Positions 9,031-18,474 are shown, numbered from the stretch's first letter. The stretch is DNA of 64,000 bases from Acinetobacter bohemicus ANC 3994 (GCF_000367925.1 NZ_KB849164.1:208507-272506); one strand, 5' to 3'. A program made the numbers and translations. The notes: generated by a model not told the origin, from the letters alone.

Positions 9031-12000
9031 ATGAAAGAAATATTAAAAAATTTAGTTGAAACGACTACGCTTCCTGAAGATAGTTATCTTGATCAAGATG
9101 CAGAAATTTTAGAAATTTTTGTTGAAGAAATAGAAGAGATCTTTGTTGAATTAAGTACTTTATTTACCACATGGTTTGAAAATCCAAGTGATCAAGAAAC
9201 GTTGAGCACAATCCGCCGCCATTTCCACACGCTAAAAGGGTCTGGGCGAATGGTGGGAGCGAAATCTGCTGGCGAGTTGGCTTGGACTGTTGAAGATATT
9301 TTAAATCGAGCTATGTCGGGTACAATTCCTTTAGATGATAAAGTTCAATACTTTGCTCAAACGGTATTCAAGATTTATCAATATAAGTTATATCCTATTT
9401 TTAAGACCGTTCAGCTTGCTGATATTGATTTACGCCCTTTGGTTTTATTGGGTCAGCAAATACAACAAAAATTAAGTCTGGAGCCTGCATTAGAAGAATT
9501 ACTTGAGCTGGCTACAAATTTGACCACAGAAGATGGTATTACTGGTTTAGAATTTATAGATGAACGATCAAGTGCTGTTGATACTCAAGCAGAAGGTATT
9601 GCAACAGAACATACTGAAACAGAAGATAATAACTATATAGAAGAAACGATTGCGATCTTTATTGAAGAAGCTGAAGATCATTTAGCGACGATAGATCAGT
9701 TCTTGAAAAATGAAGAAGATCATACTCAAGATTATAATGGGCTTATTCGTGCCTTGCATACTTTACGTGGTAGTTCATCAATGGCTCAAATTGAGCAAAT
9801 TTTTGAAGCCAGCACTAAAGTAGAAAATTTATTCAAGACCCTATTGCAAGACGATATCGTATCTACATCGAATCAAACGGCACTGTTAATTCAGTATGCT
9901 GAGTTTGTACGTGATTATTTGCATATTTTAAGACAGGGTCAAACGCAAAAACTTGATGCCATTTATGAAACTTTTAATAATGCATGGAATAATTATGGTT
10001 TTGCTTCAACTGAAATAGATGAAGGCGTTAATCCTCAAGGCTTGGTTTCTAAGCTGATTGCATTGAATATTGATTTGTTATTGGATGCTGAATTCGAGTT
10101 TGAGAAGCGTGCAAAAGTTGAATATCCAGAATATATACAGGCTTTAACTGAACAAGCGCAACAATTATTAGATCATACGGATAATCGTGCTGCGATTGGA
10201 ATTCACCAATTTACCCATGAATTAAAGTTAAGTTATGAAACATTGGTGTTAAAGCCAGAGCTTTTAAATCTTGATTATGCCTATGAATTGTTTGCACAAG
10301 CGCATCAAGAATTTATCCATTTGTTTGATACGTTGGCTGCTGGACAACGTGTTATTTTGTCGGCCGATGTTCAGAAAGTCTTAAATGATCTTTCTGCTTT
10401 CGTTCAGCAAGATTTCGAGCAGTTTGATGAGGTGGCAGCACCTGTTGCAACCAGTACGCTATTGGCTGTTGTTGACCTTGCGCAGATTTCACAAAAAATC
10501 CGTTCTGCTCGTGCTGAAATGCATGCAGCCGATGCGAATCATGATTTTGATACGGATTTGTTGGAAATTTTCTTAGAGGAAGCCGAAGAATTACTGGTCG
10601 GTATTGACCAAGATTTGAATACTTGGGCGAAGGATCAGACCAATACAGCCTCTTTAAATAATTTGATGCGTTATTTGCATACCTTAAAAGGTGGTGCAAA
10701 TATGATTCAAGCGACTCATATTGGTTTGATTTCACATGAGTTAGAGTCAATTTATGAGCGTGTGATTCGTAAACAAATTGAGGTAACACCACAACTCGTT
10801 AGTATTGTTCGTTTAGTACAAGATGATGTTACGGACCGAATTCAAATTATTCGTGAAAATAATATTGACTATGCGGGTCGTGAATCGATTGAAATTTTAC
10901 GTAATATTCAACAGATTGCGCAAGGTAAGTCTGTAGGCGTAGCTACGATTGAAACGGTTGCAGTTGAAGCTAATACATCAGAAGTAGAAGTTGAAACATT
11001 TGCAGTAGAACTTGAGACAGAACAAGAGCCTGTTGTCGCAGATGTAGAGCATTTTGAAAGTCCAGAAGAGAGTATTCGCTTAATTGCAGAAGAAACCTTC
11101 TTAGAAGAAGCTGAAGAAATTCTTGAGTCTACAGATGAGTTCTTAACAAAATGGTTTGAGCAACGAAGCGATCGTAGCTTACTTCTTCAATTGCAACGTG
11201 CAGCTCACAGCCTTAAAGGTGGTGCGCGTATGGTTGAAAATGAACCTGTCGCGGCAATTTCATATCAATTAGAAACCACGTTCGAACAGTTTGCAGTCCA
11301 TCACTTTAACTCGAATGCTTACGATTTATTATTACAAACGACATTTTCATGGTTGAAGCAAGCCATCTTTGAGCGTGATTATAGTAATTTTGACAGTTTA
11401 AGATTAAGTTTAGAGTCTATTGAGTTGGTGAATGTCACCGCTCAATTACCAAATCGCGTGACTCAGGCAAATAGCCTGTCAACGCCTAAAATCTTTGAAT
11501 TTATTCAAGGTGATGGTACTGAGCCACCTGCTATGTTGGGTGAGTGGGGCTCAAGTTCTCAACAAGACAATAGTAATGAAATGATCCGTATTTCTGCCGA
11601 TTTGGTGGAAAAAATGATCGACTTGTCTGGTGAGAATGCAATTAACCGTTCGCGTATTGAAATGGACTTGGGGCAAATCGGTAATACTTTAAATGAGATG
11701 GAATTGGCGATGAAGCGTTTAGCTGACCAATTACGTCGAATGGAAGGTGAGTTAGAATCACAAATTATTGCCAAACATGGTTCAGAAAATTCACGTTATG
11801 CTGATTTTGACCCATTAGAGATGGATCAATATTCATCTTTAAATCAGTTATCAAAATCTTTGGCGGAATCTGCATCTGACTTGGTCGATTTCAAAAGAAC
11901 CTTGGCGGATAAAATTCGTGATGCTGAAGGCTTACTTTTACAACAATCACGTATTCAGGCTGAGATTCAAGAAAGTTTGATGCGTACTCGACTGGTGCCA

Positions 12001-13416
12001 TTTTCACGTTTATTGCCTCGTTTACAACGTATTGTGCGTCAGACTTCATCGACCCTCAATCGTCCGACTGAATTGATTGTCAACAATACTGAAGGTGAGT
12101 TGGATCGTACTATTCTTGAGCGTTTGGTCACTCCATTTGAACATATGCTGCGTAATGCGATTGACCATGGTATTGAAGATACTGAACAGCGTCAGCAAGC
12201 TAAAAAAACAGCAGTGGGTCAAATTGAACTCAATATTAGCCGTCAAGGTACTGATGTATTGGTATCGTTTAGTGATGATGGTAAGGGTATTGATGAAGCT
12301 AAGATTCAAGAAAAAGCGCTTAACTTAGGTTTGATTAAGGCTGATCAATTCCTTGATAAGCAAGAAATTCTTCAGTTGATTTTCCATCCTGGATTTAGTA
12401 CAGCGAAAGAAGTGACCCAAATTTCTGGTCGTGGTGTTGGCTTGGATGTGGTTCAAAGTGAAATTAAAGCGCTTGGTGGTCATGTTTCTGTTGACTCAAA
12501 TCTGGGTGAAGGAACAACGTTTACCATTCGAGTGCCAACCACTGTATCTGTTAGTGATGCCTTGATGGTGAAAGCAGGCGATCAACAATTTGCAATTTCA
12601 CTTGCCCAGATTGACCGTATTGTGCGAATTGCACCTTCAACACTGGAAGCGTATTTCAATAGTAAAGATGACTTCTTTAAAATTGATAACACCAATTATA
12701 AATTGCGTTATTTATCTGAATTCGTTTCAAATCAACCACTACCACGCTTGAGCAATATTGCACATTCTTTACCAGTATTATTAATTAAGGGTAATAATGG
12801 TCAAACCATTGCATTGTTGGTCGATCAATTGATTGGTTCGCGTGCACAAATTGTCGTGAAACCAATTGGTCAGCAATTCTCCAGTGTCGGTGTGGTTGCC
12901 GGAGCAACGATTTTAGGTAATGGTCAAGTCTGTTTGATTTTAGAAGGTCAAAACATTGCTCGACAAATTCAAGCAACACAGCGCATTAAACATATTTCTG
13001 ATTCACGAGATTTGTCACGACACAATAATGCACGTCGTTTAATTATGATTGTCGATGACTCAGTGACTGTACGTAAGGTGACATCACGTTTACTTGAACG
13101 CCAAGGTTATGATGTGGTGACTGCTAAAGATGGTGTTGATGCGATAGAACAACTTGAAAATGTGAAACCTGATTTAATGTTACTTGATATTGAAATGCCA
13201 CGTATGGATGGTTTTGAAGTCACGAATTTGGTCCGTCATCATGAAGTGCATCAAGACTTACCAATTATTATGATTACATCAAGAACGGGTGAGAAGCATC
13301 GTGAGCGTGCATTCAGTCTTGGGGTGACACATTATATGGGTAAACCATTCCAAGAGGCCGAATTGCTAAGCAATGTTGAAAATTTGTTAGAAGCCAGTCA
13401 GGGAGCAACTAAATGA
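9031..13416 (+). CDS. chpA: Pil-Chp hybrid histidine kinase ChpA (PilL)
   Basis: The 1461-residue CheA-type kinase is the core of the Pil-Chp system and phosphorylates PilG and PilH. Four histidine phosphotransfer motifs are visible: HTLKGSG at His66, HTLRGSS at His243, HTLKGGA at His550 and HSLKGGA at His726. The dimerisation region and the HATPase domain follow, with the N-box HMLRNAIDHG near residue 1038 and GRGVGLDVV. A CheW-like domain lies at about 1180-1310 and a C-terminal receiver has phosphoacceptor D1386 (LLDIEMPRMDG). Pseudomonas ChpA is much longer, with more Xpt domains, and this length is usual for Acinetobacter. The 330-510 stretch may hold degenerate Hpt domains. Its end overlaps the next start by 4 bases (ATGA). 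Confidence 0.95.
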   Translation: MKEILKNLVETTTLPEDSYLDQDAEILEIFVEEIEEIFVELSTLFTTWFENPSDQETLSTIRRHFHTLKGSGRMVGAKSAGELAWTVEDILNRAMSGTIPLDDKVQYFAQTVFKIYQYKLYPIFKTVQLADIDLRPLVLLGQQIQQKLSLEPALEELLELATNLTTEDGITGLEFIDERSSAVDTQAEGIATEHTETEDNNYIEETIAIFIEEAEDHLATIDQFLKNEEDHTQDYNGLIRALHTLRGSSSMAQIEQIFEASTKVENLFKTLLQDDIVSTSNQTALLIQYAEFVRDYLHILRQGQTQKLDAIYETFNNAWNNYGFASTEIDEGVNPQGLVSKLIALNIDLLLDAEFEFEKRAKVEYPEYIQALTEQAQQLLDHTDNRAAIGIHQFTHELKLSYETLVLKPELLNLDYAYELFAQAHQEFIHLFDTLAAGQRVILSADVQKVLNDLSAFVQQDFEQFDEVAAPVATSTLLAVVDLAQISQKIRSARAEMHAADANHDFDTDLLEIFLEEAEELLVGIDQDLNTWAKDQTNTASLNNLMRYLHTLKGGANMIQATHIGLISHELESIYERVIRKQIEVTPQLVSIVRLVQDDVTDRIQIIRENNIDYAGRESIEILRNIQQIAQGKSVGVATIETVAVEANTSEVEVETFAVELETEQEPVVADVEHFESPEESIRLIAEETFLEEAEEILESTDEFLTKWFEQRSDRSLLLQLQRAAHSLKGGARMVENEPVAAISYQLETTFEQFAVHHFNSNAYDLLLQTTFSWLKQAIFERDYSNFDSLRLSLESIELVNVTAQLPNRVTQANSLSTPKIFEFIQGDGTEPPAMLGEWGSSSQQDNSNEMIRISADLVEKMIDLSGENAINRSRIEMDLGQIGNTLNEMELAMKRLADQLRRMEGELESQIIAKHGSENSRYADFDPLEMDQYSSLNQLSKSLAESASDLVDFKRTLADKIRDAEGLLLQQSRIQAEIQESLMRTRLVPFSRLLPRLQRIVRQTSSTLNRPTELIVNNTEGELDRTILERLVTPFEHMLRNAIDHGIEDTEQRQQAKKTAVGQIELNISRQGTDVLVSFSDDGKGIDEAKIQEKALNLGLIKADQFLDKQEILQLIFHPGFSTAKEVTQISGRGVGLDVVQSEIKALGGHVSVDSNLGEGTTFTIRVPTTVSVSDALMVKAGDQQFAISLAQIDRIVRIAPSTLEAYFNSKDDFFKIDNTNYKLRYLSEFVSNQPLPRLSNIAHSLPVLLIKGNNGQTIALLVDQLIGSRAQIVVKPIGQQFSSVGVVAGATILGNGQVCLILEGQNIARQIQATQRIKHISDSRDLSRHNNARRLIMIVDDSVTVRKVTSRLLERQGYDVVTAKDGVDAIEQLENVKPDLMLLDIEMPRMDGFEVTNLVRHHEVHQDLPIIMITSRTGEKHRERAFSLGVTHYMGKPFQEAELLSNVENLLEASQGATK

Positions 13417-13874
13417 GCCAAAAGAGTGTTTCAAACTCTGCTGTTGATCAAATGACGCAACAAGAGTTACATCACCTTATTACTGTATCGACTGGTTTTA
13501 TTGATGCTTATATTATTGACTGTCATGGTAAAGAGGCAATGTTGTTACCACAAAACATTGTCTTGTCGGCACTCGATAGCGCCACTGATGTGCCATTTGT
13601 AGAATGGCATGAGCTTAAATTGCCTGTTTATGCGGTGAATAATCCTGAACATAAAGCTGGCGTTGCACTGGTTATTGAAGGCGATGATGTGAGTCAGCGT
13701 TTTGCATTGATGTGTAACGAGATGCCAAAAACCATTCGTTTACGTATTTCTGAAGTCGTTGATGAAGAACATGTTTTAAATGATGCCACGGTATTCCAAT
13801 ATGTGCGTATGGCTGATCAAGTTTTTCACATACCTAATCTAGCCCAAATTCAATCCTCTTTAGGTTTTAATTGA
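13413..13874 (+). CDS. CheW-like protein of the Pil-Chp cluster (ChpC-type)
   Basis: The 153-residue product begins inside the last codons of chpA (ATGA overlap), so it is translationally coupled. The pattern (AMLLPQNIVLSALDS, FVEWHELKLPVYAV, GVALVIEGDD, RISEVVDEEHV) fits a divergent CheW/PilI fold, as in ChpC, which follows chpA-chpB in Pseudomonas. The conserved GLANIRG-like core of true CheW is replaced by a WHELKLPVY segment. It is probably an alternative receptor coupling protein. The methylesterase gene chpB is absent here. Confidence 0.75.
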   Translation: MSQKSVSNSAVDQMTQQELHHLITVSTGFIDAYIIDCHGKEAMLLPQNIVLSALDSATDVPFVEWHELKLPVYAVNNPEHKAGVALVIEGDDVSQRFALMCNEMPKTIRLRISEVVDEEHVLNDATVFQYVRMADQVFHIPNLAQIQSSLGFN

Positions 13875-13900
13875 ATTCAGCATCTCAAGCGCGAGACCGA

Positions 13901-13930
13901 AAAAAAGGAACTGTTTACAGTTCCTTTTTT
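13901..13930. terminator. bidirectional terminator of the pil-chp operon and dapE
   Basis: A 13-bp perfect stem, AAAAAAGGAACTG with CAGTTCCTTTTTT, has a 4-base loop and lies between convergent genes. Confidence 0.92.
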
Positions 13931-13945
13931 TTATTTTTGGGATTT

Positions 13946-15082
13946 TTAGTTCGCCAATAAACCTTCTAATATTTGTTCATAAATTTCAGCAAGAGGTTCT
14001 AAATCAGCCACATTTACATGTTCATCAATTTGATGAATGCTGGCATTTAAAACACCAAGTTCAAGTACTTGCGCGCCTGTAGGTGCAATAAAGCGACCAT
14101 CTGACGTACCACCACTGGTAGAAAGTTCTGTTTCAATTCCTGTGACATTGCGAATGGCATTCTGAGCAGCATTGACCAGTTCACCGACTGGGGTAAGGAA
14201 CGGTAAGCCAGATAATGTCCATTCAATATCATAATTCACATTGTGGCGGTCAAGAATTTCTAAAGTACGTGCTTTAAGTTGTTCTGCGGTCACTTCAGTG
14301 GAATAGCGGAAGTTAAACAGGGTATGCATGGTTCCTGGCACAACATTGGTTGCACCTGTACCAGAGTGAATATTTGAGATTTGGAAAGAGGTTGCTGGAA
14401 AATATTCATTGCCATTGTCCCAAACGGTATCGCATAGTTCAGCTAGGGCTTTAGATGCAGTATGGATGGGATTGATGGCAAGGTGAGGATAAGCAACATG
14501 CCCCTGTTTACCCTTCACTGTAAGCCTAGCATTGAGTGAGCCACGACGACCATTTTTAACAATATCACCCAATTGATTGGTACTTGATGGTTCACCAACC
14601 AGACACCACGTCATTTTCTCATTGCGTGCTTCTAAGGCTTCAATCACTTTCACTGTACCGTTAATTGAAGGGCCTTCTTCATCGGAGGTAATTAAAAAAG
14701 CAATAGAGCCTTTATGATTTGGATGTTTCGCAACGAAGCGTTCAGATGCAACCACCATGGCTGCAAGTGCAGTTTTCATATCTGCACTACCACGACCGTA
14801 AAGCTTACCATCGCGAATTTCTGGTACAAATGGATCGGAGTTCCAGTCGTCTAAACTGCCCGTTGGAACAACATCGGTATGTCCTGCAAAACATAAAACT
14901 GGAGCTTGGGTTCCTTTACGTGCCCATAAATTATCGACATCTTCAAAACGCATTGATTCAATATTGAAACCAATTTTTTCTAAACGGTCTGCCATAATGT
15001 TTTGGCAACTATGATCGACTGGCGTCACAGAAGGTTGACGTAATAACTGTAAACTAAGCTCTAGAGTTTCTGAGTGGTTCAT
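13946..15082 (-). CDS. dapE: succinyl-diaminopimelate desuccinylase
   Basis: The 378-residue M20-family zinc hydrolase releases succinate from N-succinyl-LL-diaminopimelate in lysine and peptidoglycan precursor synthesis. Metal and catalytic motifs are present: CFAGHTDVVP (His68, Asp70), GRGSADMKTALAAM, TSDEEGPSINGTVKV (Glu-Glu pair) and the C-terminal EHVNVADLEPLAEIY. FNFRYSTE and GGTSDGRFIAPTG are typical of DapE rather than ArgE. The length matches the family. It stands alone between two terminators. Confidence 0.96.
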   Translation of the reverse strand: MNHSETLELSLQLLRQPSVTPVDHSCQNIMADRLEKIGFNIESMRFEDVDNLWARKGTQAPVLCFAGHTDVVPTGSLDDWNSDPFVPEIRDGKLYGRGSADMKTALAAMVVASERFVAKHPNHKGSIAFLITSDEEGPSINGTVKVIEALEARNEKMTWCLVGEPSSTNQLGDIVKNGRRGSLNARLTVKGKQGHVAYPHLAINPIHTASKALAELCDTVWDNGNEYFPATSFQISNIHSGTGATNVVPGTMHTLFNFRYSTEVTAEQLKARTLEILDRHNVNYDIEWTLSGLPFLTPVGELVNAAQNAIRNVTGIETELSTSGGTSDGRFIAPTGAQVLELGVLNASIHQIDEHVNVADLEPLAEIYEQILEGLLAN

Positions 15083-15160
15083 ACCGGTTAAATCAATCGA
15101 AAATGTGCCGAGTATAATAGGGGAATCATGTGGATAAGGTAAGGGGCGTTTTTAAATATA

Positions 15161-15190
15161 AAAAAACCTTATCTAGACATAAGGTTTTTT
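15161..15190 (-). terminator. terminator of the small lipoprotein gene
   Basis: AAAAAACCTTAT pairs with ATAAGGTTTTTT around a 6-base loop, 14 bases after the stop of the entericidin-like gene. The T-runs allow it to work in both directions. Confidence 0.85.
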
Positions 15191-15204
15191 TGAGATCGAT
15201 CACA

Positions 15205-15345
15205 TTACATTTTGTCTTGCGTTTTTTCAGCCGTATTGGTGACTGCATCGCCAGCTTTTGAAACATCTTTACCAAAACCTTTAAACGTATTACAACCGGT
15301 TAAAACAAAAGCCATAATGAGGGACGCAGCAAGAATTTTTTTCAT
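15205..15345 (-). CDS. entericidin EcnA/B-family small lipoprotein
   Basis: A 46-residue product has a short basic start, a hydrophobic stretch and a lipobox ending in TGC (MKKILAASLIMAFVLTGCNT). A mature part of about 29 residues follows (FKGFGKDVSKAGDAVTNTAE, KTQDKM). The pattern C-NT-x2-GxGKDVxxAGxA is that of entericidins, small lipoproteins implicated in stationary-phase lysis in E. coli. Of three tandem ATG codons, the third is chosen because GGAG lies six bases before it. It has its own terminator and no neighbouring paralogue, so the antidote/toxin pair of enterobacteria is not evident. Confidence 0.88.
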   Translation of the reverse strand: MKKILAASLIMAFVLTGCNTFKGFGKDVSKAGDAVTNTAEKTQDKM

Positions 15346-15532
15346 CATCATCTCCAAGTATGAATCATTATTTTGATGTGGTTTTAGGTTAATTAATGCT
15401 CAATGTAAACAATATGAGTTTTTGATGGTAGAAAAGTAACCAATTGTTATACGTTAGAGGGATTTTAAAGTCATTGCGACAACGTAATTTACTTTTAAAA
15501 TGTTAATTAGCTTAAATATATGTTTTACCATG

Positions 15533-16402
15533 TTATTTTTTAAAACATTGAGAAAGTAACGGTGCATTTCTAAACATATAGATATGAGATTGATCTTGTT
15601 GTTGATACAAACCATTGATCCACCAATGTGCAGTTTCACTACTTATATCAGCTTGCGGACAAATCCATTCTTGACGTTGTAAGCGATAAAATGCGGAGTC
15701 TTGAGCAGGAATCATACTTCCCCAACAGCCTAAGCGACGTTGTGAATTGACCCAAGTTGGAATAGGGTTTTGTGAATGCTCGATAGGAAGATAAAGCTGA
15801 CCTTTTAAGACCACAAAGCGTTGTTCAATTTGATATTCAAGCGCATCTTTAAATTGAAATTGTTTTTGGCTAAAGTGATTTAATTTTCGCAGCAATGTGT
15901 CACTACGATTTAAACCGTACCAATAAGCTAAAGAAAAATCCCGTTCCGCCAAATAATATTTTAAAGCCACTTCCCAGTGTTCAATTTGATTGCTTTCTGT
16001 ATTGCGCAATAGAAAGTCGAGTTCACCTAAAGTTTTAGGCCCCGCAATTTTTTGAATACTATGACCCAGCAATTCATAGGGATGATAGCTATGATCGAGT
16101 AACCAAAACCAGATAAACATTTCAAAACGTAGACCTAAACGGGTACTTTTCAGTTGTTGTAAAAAGACTTCTAGTTCTTGAGGATGTTGATCTAAGTGAA
16201 GCAATCTAGCGTGGTAGTGTTGAAAATGCGTTGTCCATGTTTCAGTGTTATGCAATGCAAAGGCATGCTTGAGTTCCAGTTCAGGAGGAATGGAACTTAA
16301 AGTATTTGGACTGCATAGGCAAAATGCCAACTGCCTAACCAATAGATTTTTGAATTGAAGCCAAGGTTCATGAAGATCAGAAGCTTGATTTAAAGCAAAC
16401 AT
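15533..16402 (-). CDS. DUF1853 family protein
   Basis: The product of about 289 residues is rich in aromatic residues. It matches what I know of the DUF1853 family by the block LGELDFLLR followed by HWEVALKYYLAE. An E...D-x-L...E-x-K arrangement there resembles a PD-(D/E)xK nuclease core. The C-terminal half has GQLYLPIE and RRLGCWGSM. Its function is unknown. I start at the ATG at 16402. The frame continues upstream to a GTG at 16462, but that would run into the divergent promoter region of the next gene. Confidence 0.8.
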   Translation of the reverse strand: MFALNQASDLHEPWLQFKNLLVRQLAFCLCSPNTLSSIPPELELKHAFALHNTETWTTHFQHYHARLLHLDQHPQELEVFLQQLKSTRLGLRFEMFIWFWLLDHSYHPYELLGHSIQKIAGPKTLGELDFLLRNTESNQIEHWEVALKYYLAERDFSLAYWYGLNRSDTLLRKLNHFSQKQFQFKDALEYQIEQRFVVLKGQLYLPIEHSQNPIPTWVNSQRRLGCWGSMIPAQDSAFYRLQRQEWICPQADISSETAHWWINGLYQQQDQSHIYMFRNAPLLSQCFKK

Positions 16403-16498
16403 AGAAACACCCAGCGCTAAATTAAAAAGTGCAGAATTACAACGGATCACAGATAAAAACACTTTATACTACCGCAATTAGTTGTATAGGGCAGTGCT

Positions 16499-16900
16499 AT
16501 GAAAATGTTGTTTTGGCGGAGTTTAGTGATGATTTTTGTCATTCTAGGCTTTATCGGAGCGCTTTTACCGGGTATGCCAACAACAGTATTTCTTATTTTA
16601 GCAGCTTGGGCCGCGTCAAAAGGCTGGCCACAAATGGATGAATGGTTACTCAATCATCCTAAGTATGGTCAAACCTTAAGAGCATGGCGTGAAAGCGGGA
16701 CTGTGCCGCGCAAAGCGAAATGGTTTGCCAGTATCATGATGTTGATCAGCGCTATGCTGATGTTATTGACCAACGCGCCTGTGTTGGTCAAAGTATTTAC
16801 AGACTTGATTATGTTAAGCGTCGCAATTTGGTTGTGGCTACGTCCTGAACCTTCGACTGGACAGATCAAAAAACCACAGATCAAAAAAACCACAGATTAA
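16499..16900 (+). CDS. DUF454 (YbaN-like) inner-membrane protein
   Basis: The 133-residue protein begins with a membrane helix followed by the family signature FIGALLPGMPTTVFLILAAW, then WAASKGWP. A soluble segment (HPKYGQTLRAWRESGTVPRKAKW) and two further helices follow. The C-terminal tail contains a short repeat (QIKKPQIKKTTD). The family is widespread in proteobacteria with no settled function. It is divergent from the DUF1853 gene and lies 21 bases before an L,D-transpeptidase gene, probably in one operon. Confidence 0.88.
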   Translation: MKMLFWRSLVMIFVILGFIGALLPGMPTTVFLILAAWAASKGWPQMDEWLLNHPKYGQTLRAWRESGTVPRKAKWFASIMMLISAMLMLLTNAPVLVKVFTDLIMLSVAIWLWLRPEPSTGQIKKPQIKKTTD

Positions 16901-16921
16901 AGAGCCTGAGTAATACACATC

Positions 16922-17452
16922 ATGTCATATTCTTTAGCACACGCAGATATCTGGATTGATTTAGCAGAGCAAACCTTAACTTTACCTAAACATAATAAAT
17001 TTTATCTGATTTCTTCAGGTCAAAATGGCATAGGTGAACAAGAAAATACAGGCAAGACACCTAGAGGTTGGCACAAGATTGCACTTAAATTTGGTCAGAC
17101 AGCACCTCAAAATGCAGTCTTTATTGCCAGACAAGAAACGGGTGAAGTTTATGATGAAGCCCTAGCCGCACAATTTCCTGAACGGGATTGGATTTTATCT
17201 CGTATTCTTTGGTTAAGTGGTTTAGAAGATAATTTTAATCAAGGTGAGGGGTGTGATACTTTTAAACGCTATATTTATATACACGGTACACCAGACACTG
17301 AACCGATGGGCATTCCCATGTCGCATGGCTGTATTCGTATGCGTAATCAGGATGTGATCGAATTATTTGATCTGATTGCTGAAGATGCTTTGGTTTTTAT
17401 TTCCGAACATAAATTAAATTTAACGGACTTGGAAAGCAGTACAAATAGATAA
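16922..17452 (+). CDS. L,D-transpeptidase (YkuD) family protein
   Basis: This 176-residue YkuD-fold protein has the catalytic motif: His121 in IHGTPDTE and S134-H-G-C137 in MSHGCIRMRNQD, where Cys137 is the nucleophile. The family makes 3-3 cross-links in peptidoglycan or anchors proteins to it. There is no obvious signal peptide (MSYSLAHADIWIDLAEQTL), so export is unclear. A related cytoplasmic role in murein precursor handling is possible. It follows the DUF454 gene closely. Confidence 0.9.
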   Translation: MSYSLAHADIWIDLAEQTLTLPKHNKFYLISSGQNGIGEQENTGKTPRGWHKIALKFGQTAPQNAVFIARQETGEVYDEALAAQFPERDWILSRILWLSGLEDNFNQGEGCDTFKRYIYIHGTPDTEPMGIPMSHGCIRMRNQDVIELFDLIAEDALVFISEHKLNLTDLESSTNR

Positions 17453-17645
17453 AACAACATCTAAGAATAAAATCATTTACTGTTTATTCAAAAACATGAA
17501 TATTTTTTGAGTGAAAATTGTACGATGAATTGAGGTGTTTTTTAGTAAAATCCTAAATAAGTTGCAGAAATTGTTTGTTTTTATAGCGAATCACCTATTT
17601 TTTAATCACTCAAACATAAAAAACTCAAAACAGGCAGAAAAGCGT

Positions 17646-17673
17646 TTGACAGGCTGCATAGATTCTCTATAAT
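17646..17673 (+). promoter_or_regulatory. promoter of the tRNA array
   Basis: A perfect -35 TTGACA (17646-17651) and a perfect -10 TATAAT (17668-17673) are 16 bases apart. They are followed by a GC-containing discriminator and, 28 bases on, the first tRNA. Stable-RNA promoters usually look like this. Confidence 0.92.
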
Positions 17674-17700
17674 GCACCACACAAACGATGAAGTCGTAAA

Positions 17701-17776
17701 GGGCGCTTAGCTCAGTTGGTAGAGCGTCTGCCTTACAAGCAGAATGTCGGCGGTTCGATCCCGTCAGCGCCCACCA
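17701..17776 (+). tRNA. tRNA-Val (UAC), copy 1
   Basis: A 76-base cloverleaf with a seven-base acceptor stem GGGCGCT/AGCGCCC, anticodon loop CTTACAA (anticodon TAC), T-loop TTCGATC and an encoded CCA end. It is first in the array. Confidence 0.98.
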
Positions 17777-17801
17777 AGTCTTTACGTTAAATGTTTTAAG
17801 T

Positions 17802-17878
17802 GCAGCGGTAGTTCAGTTGGTTAGAATATCGGCCTGTCACGCCGAGGGTCGCGGGTTCGAGTCCCGTCCGCTGCGCCA
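17802..17878 (+). tRNA. tRNA-Asp (GUC), copy 1
   Basis: A 77-base cloverleaf with acceptor stem GCAGCGG/CCGCTGC, anticodon loop CTGTCAC (anticodon GTC), T-loop TTCGAGT and an encoded CCA. Confidence 0.98.
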
Positions 17879-17929
17879 CTTAATTCAGATAGCAAGTTGT
17901 TTGTACTTTAATAGCGATATTATGTAAGT

Positions 17930-18006
17930 GCAGCGGTAGTTCAGTTGGTTAGAATATCGGCCTGTCACGCCGAGGGTCGCGGGTTCGAGTCCCGTCCGCT
18001 GCGCCA
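17930..18006 (+). tRNA. tRNA-Asp (GUC), copy 2
   Basis: Identical in sequence to copy 1, after a 51-base spacer. This is the only place where two tRNAs of one kind are adjacent in the array. Confidence 0.98.
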
Positions 18007-18027
18007 TTTACATGATAGACCTTTTAA

Positions 18028-18103
18028 GGGCGCTTAGCTCAGTTGGTAGAGCGTCTGCCTTACAAGCAGAATGTCGGCGGTTCGATCCCGTCAGCGCCCA
18101 CCA
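18028..18103 (+). tRNA. tRNA-Val (UAC), copy 2
   Basis: Identical to Val copy 1. It lies 21 bases after the preceding tRNA-Asp and has an encoded CCA. Confidence 0.98.
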
Positions 18104-18116
18104 GATTTTTTGTGAT

Positions 18117-18193
18117 GCAGCGGTAGTTCAGTTGGTTAGAATATCGGCCTGTCACGCCGAGGGTCGCGGGTTCGAGTCCCGTCCGCTGCGCCA
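18117..18193 (+). tRNA. tRNA-Asp (GUC), copy 3
   Basis: Identical to the other Asp copies. It is only 13 bases from the preceding tRNA-Val. Confidence 0.98.
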
Positions 18194-18223
18194 TCTTAAA
18201 ATCGAAAATGTTAGACCCTTTAA

Positions 18224-18299
18224 GGGCGCTTAGCTCAGTTGGTAGAGCGTCTGCCTTACAAGCAGAATGTCGGCGGTTCGATCCCGTCAGCGCCCACCA
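18224..18299 (+). tRNA. tRNA-Val (UAC), copy 3
   Basis: Identical to the other Val copies. The spacer before it (ending CCCTTTAA) resembles the one before Val copy 2, a trace of unit duplication. Confidence 0.98.
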
Positions 18300-18336
18300 T
18301 ATCTTCGGATATAAAACTTAGTGATAAGTTTACAAT

Positions 18337-18413
18337 GCAGCGGTAGTTCAGTTGGTTAGAATATCGGCCTGTCACGCCGAGGGTCGCGGGTTCGAGTCCC
18401 GTCCGCTGCGCCA
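18337..18413 (+). tRNA. tRNA-Asp (GUC), copy 4
   Basis: Identical to the other Asp copies. It is followed by a 91-base spacer with a terminator-like hairpin. Confidence 0.98.
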
Positions 18414-18474
18414 TTTTTTAGATTCCTTGTTCTAGATCATGGTTACATTCAGCAAGATTTCTTTCTTGCATCAT

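Noticed and set aside
10352..10792. Minus-strand frame of 146 codons inside chpA
   Set aside because: It is fully inside a well-supported domain-bearing gene and shows no protein-like signal of its own.
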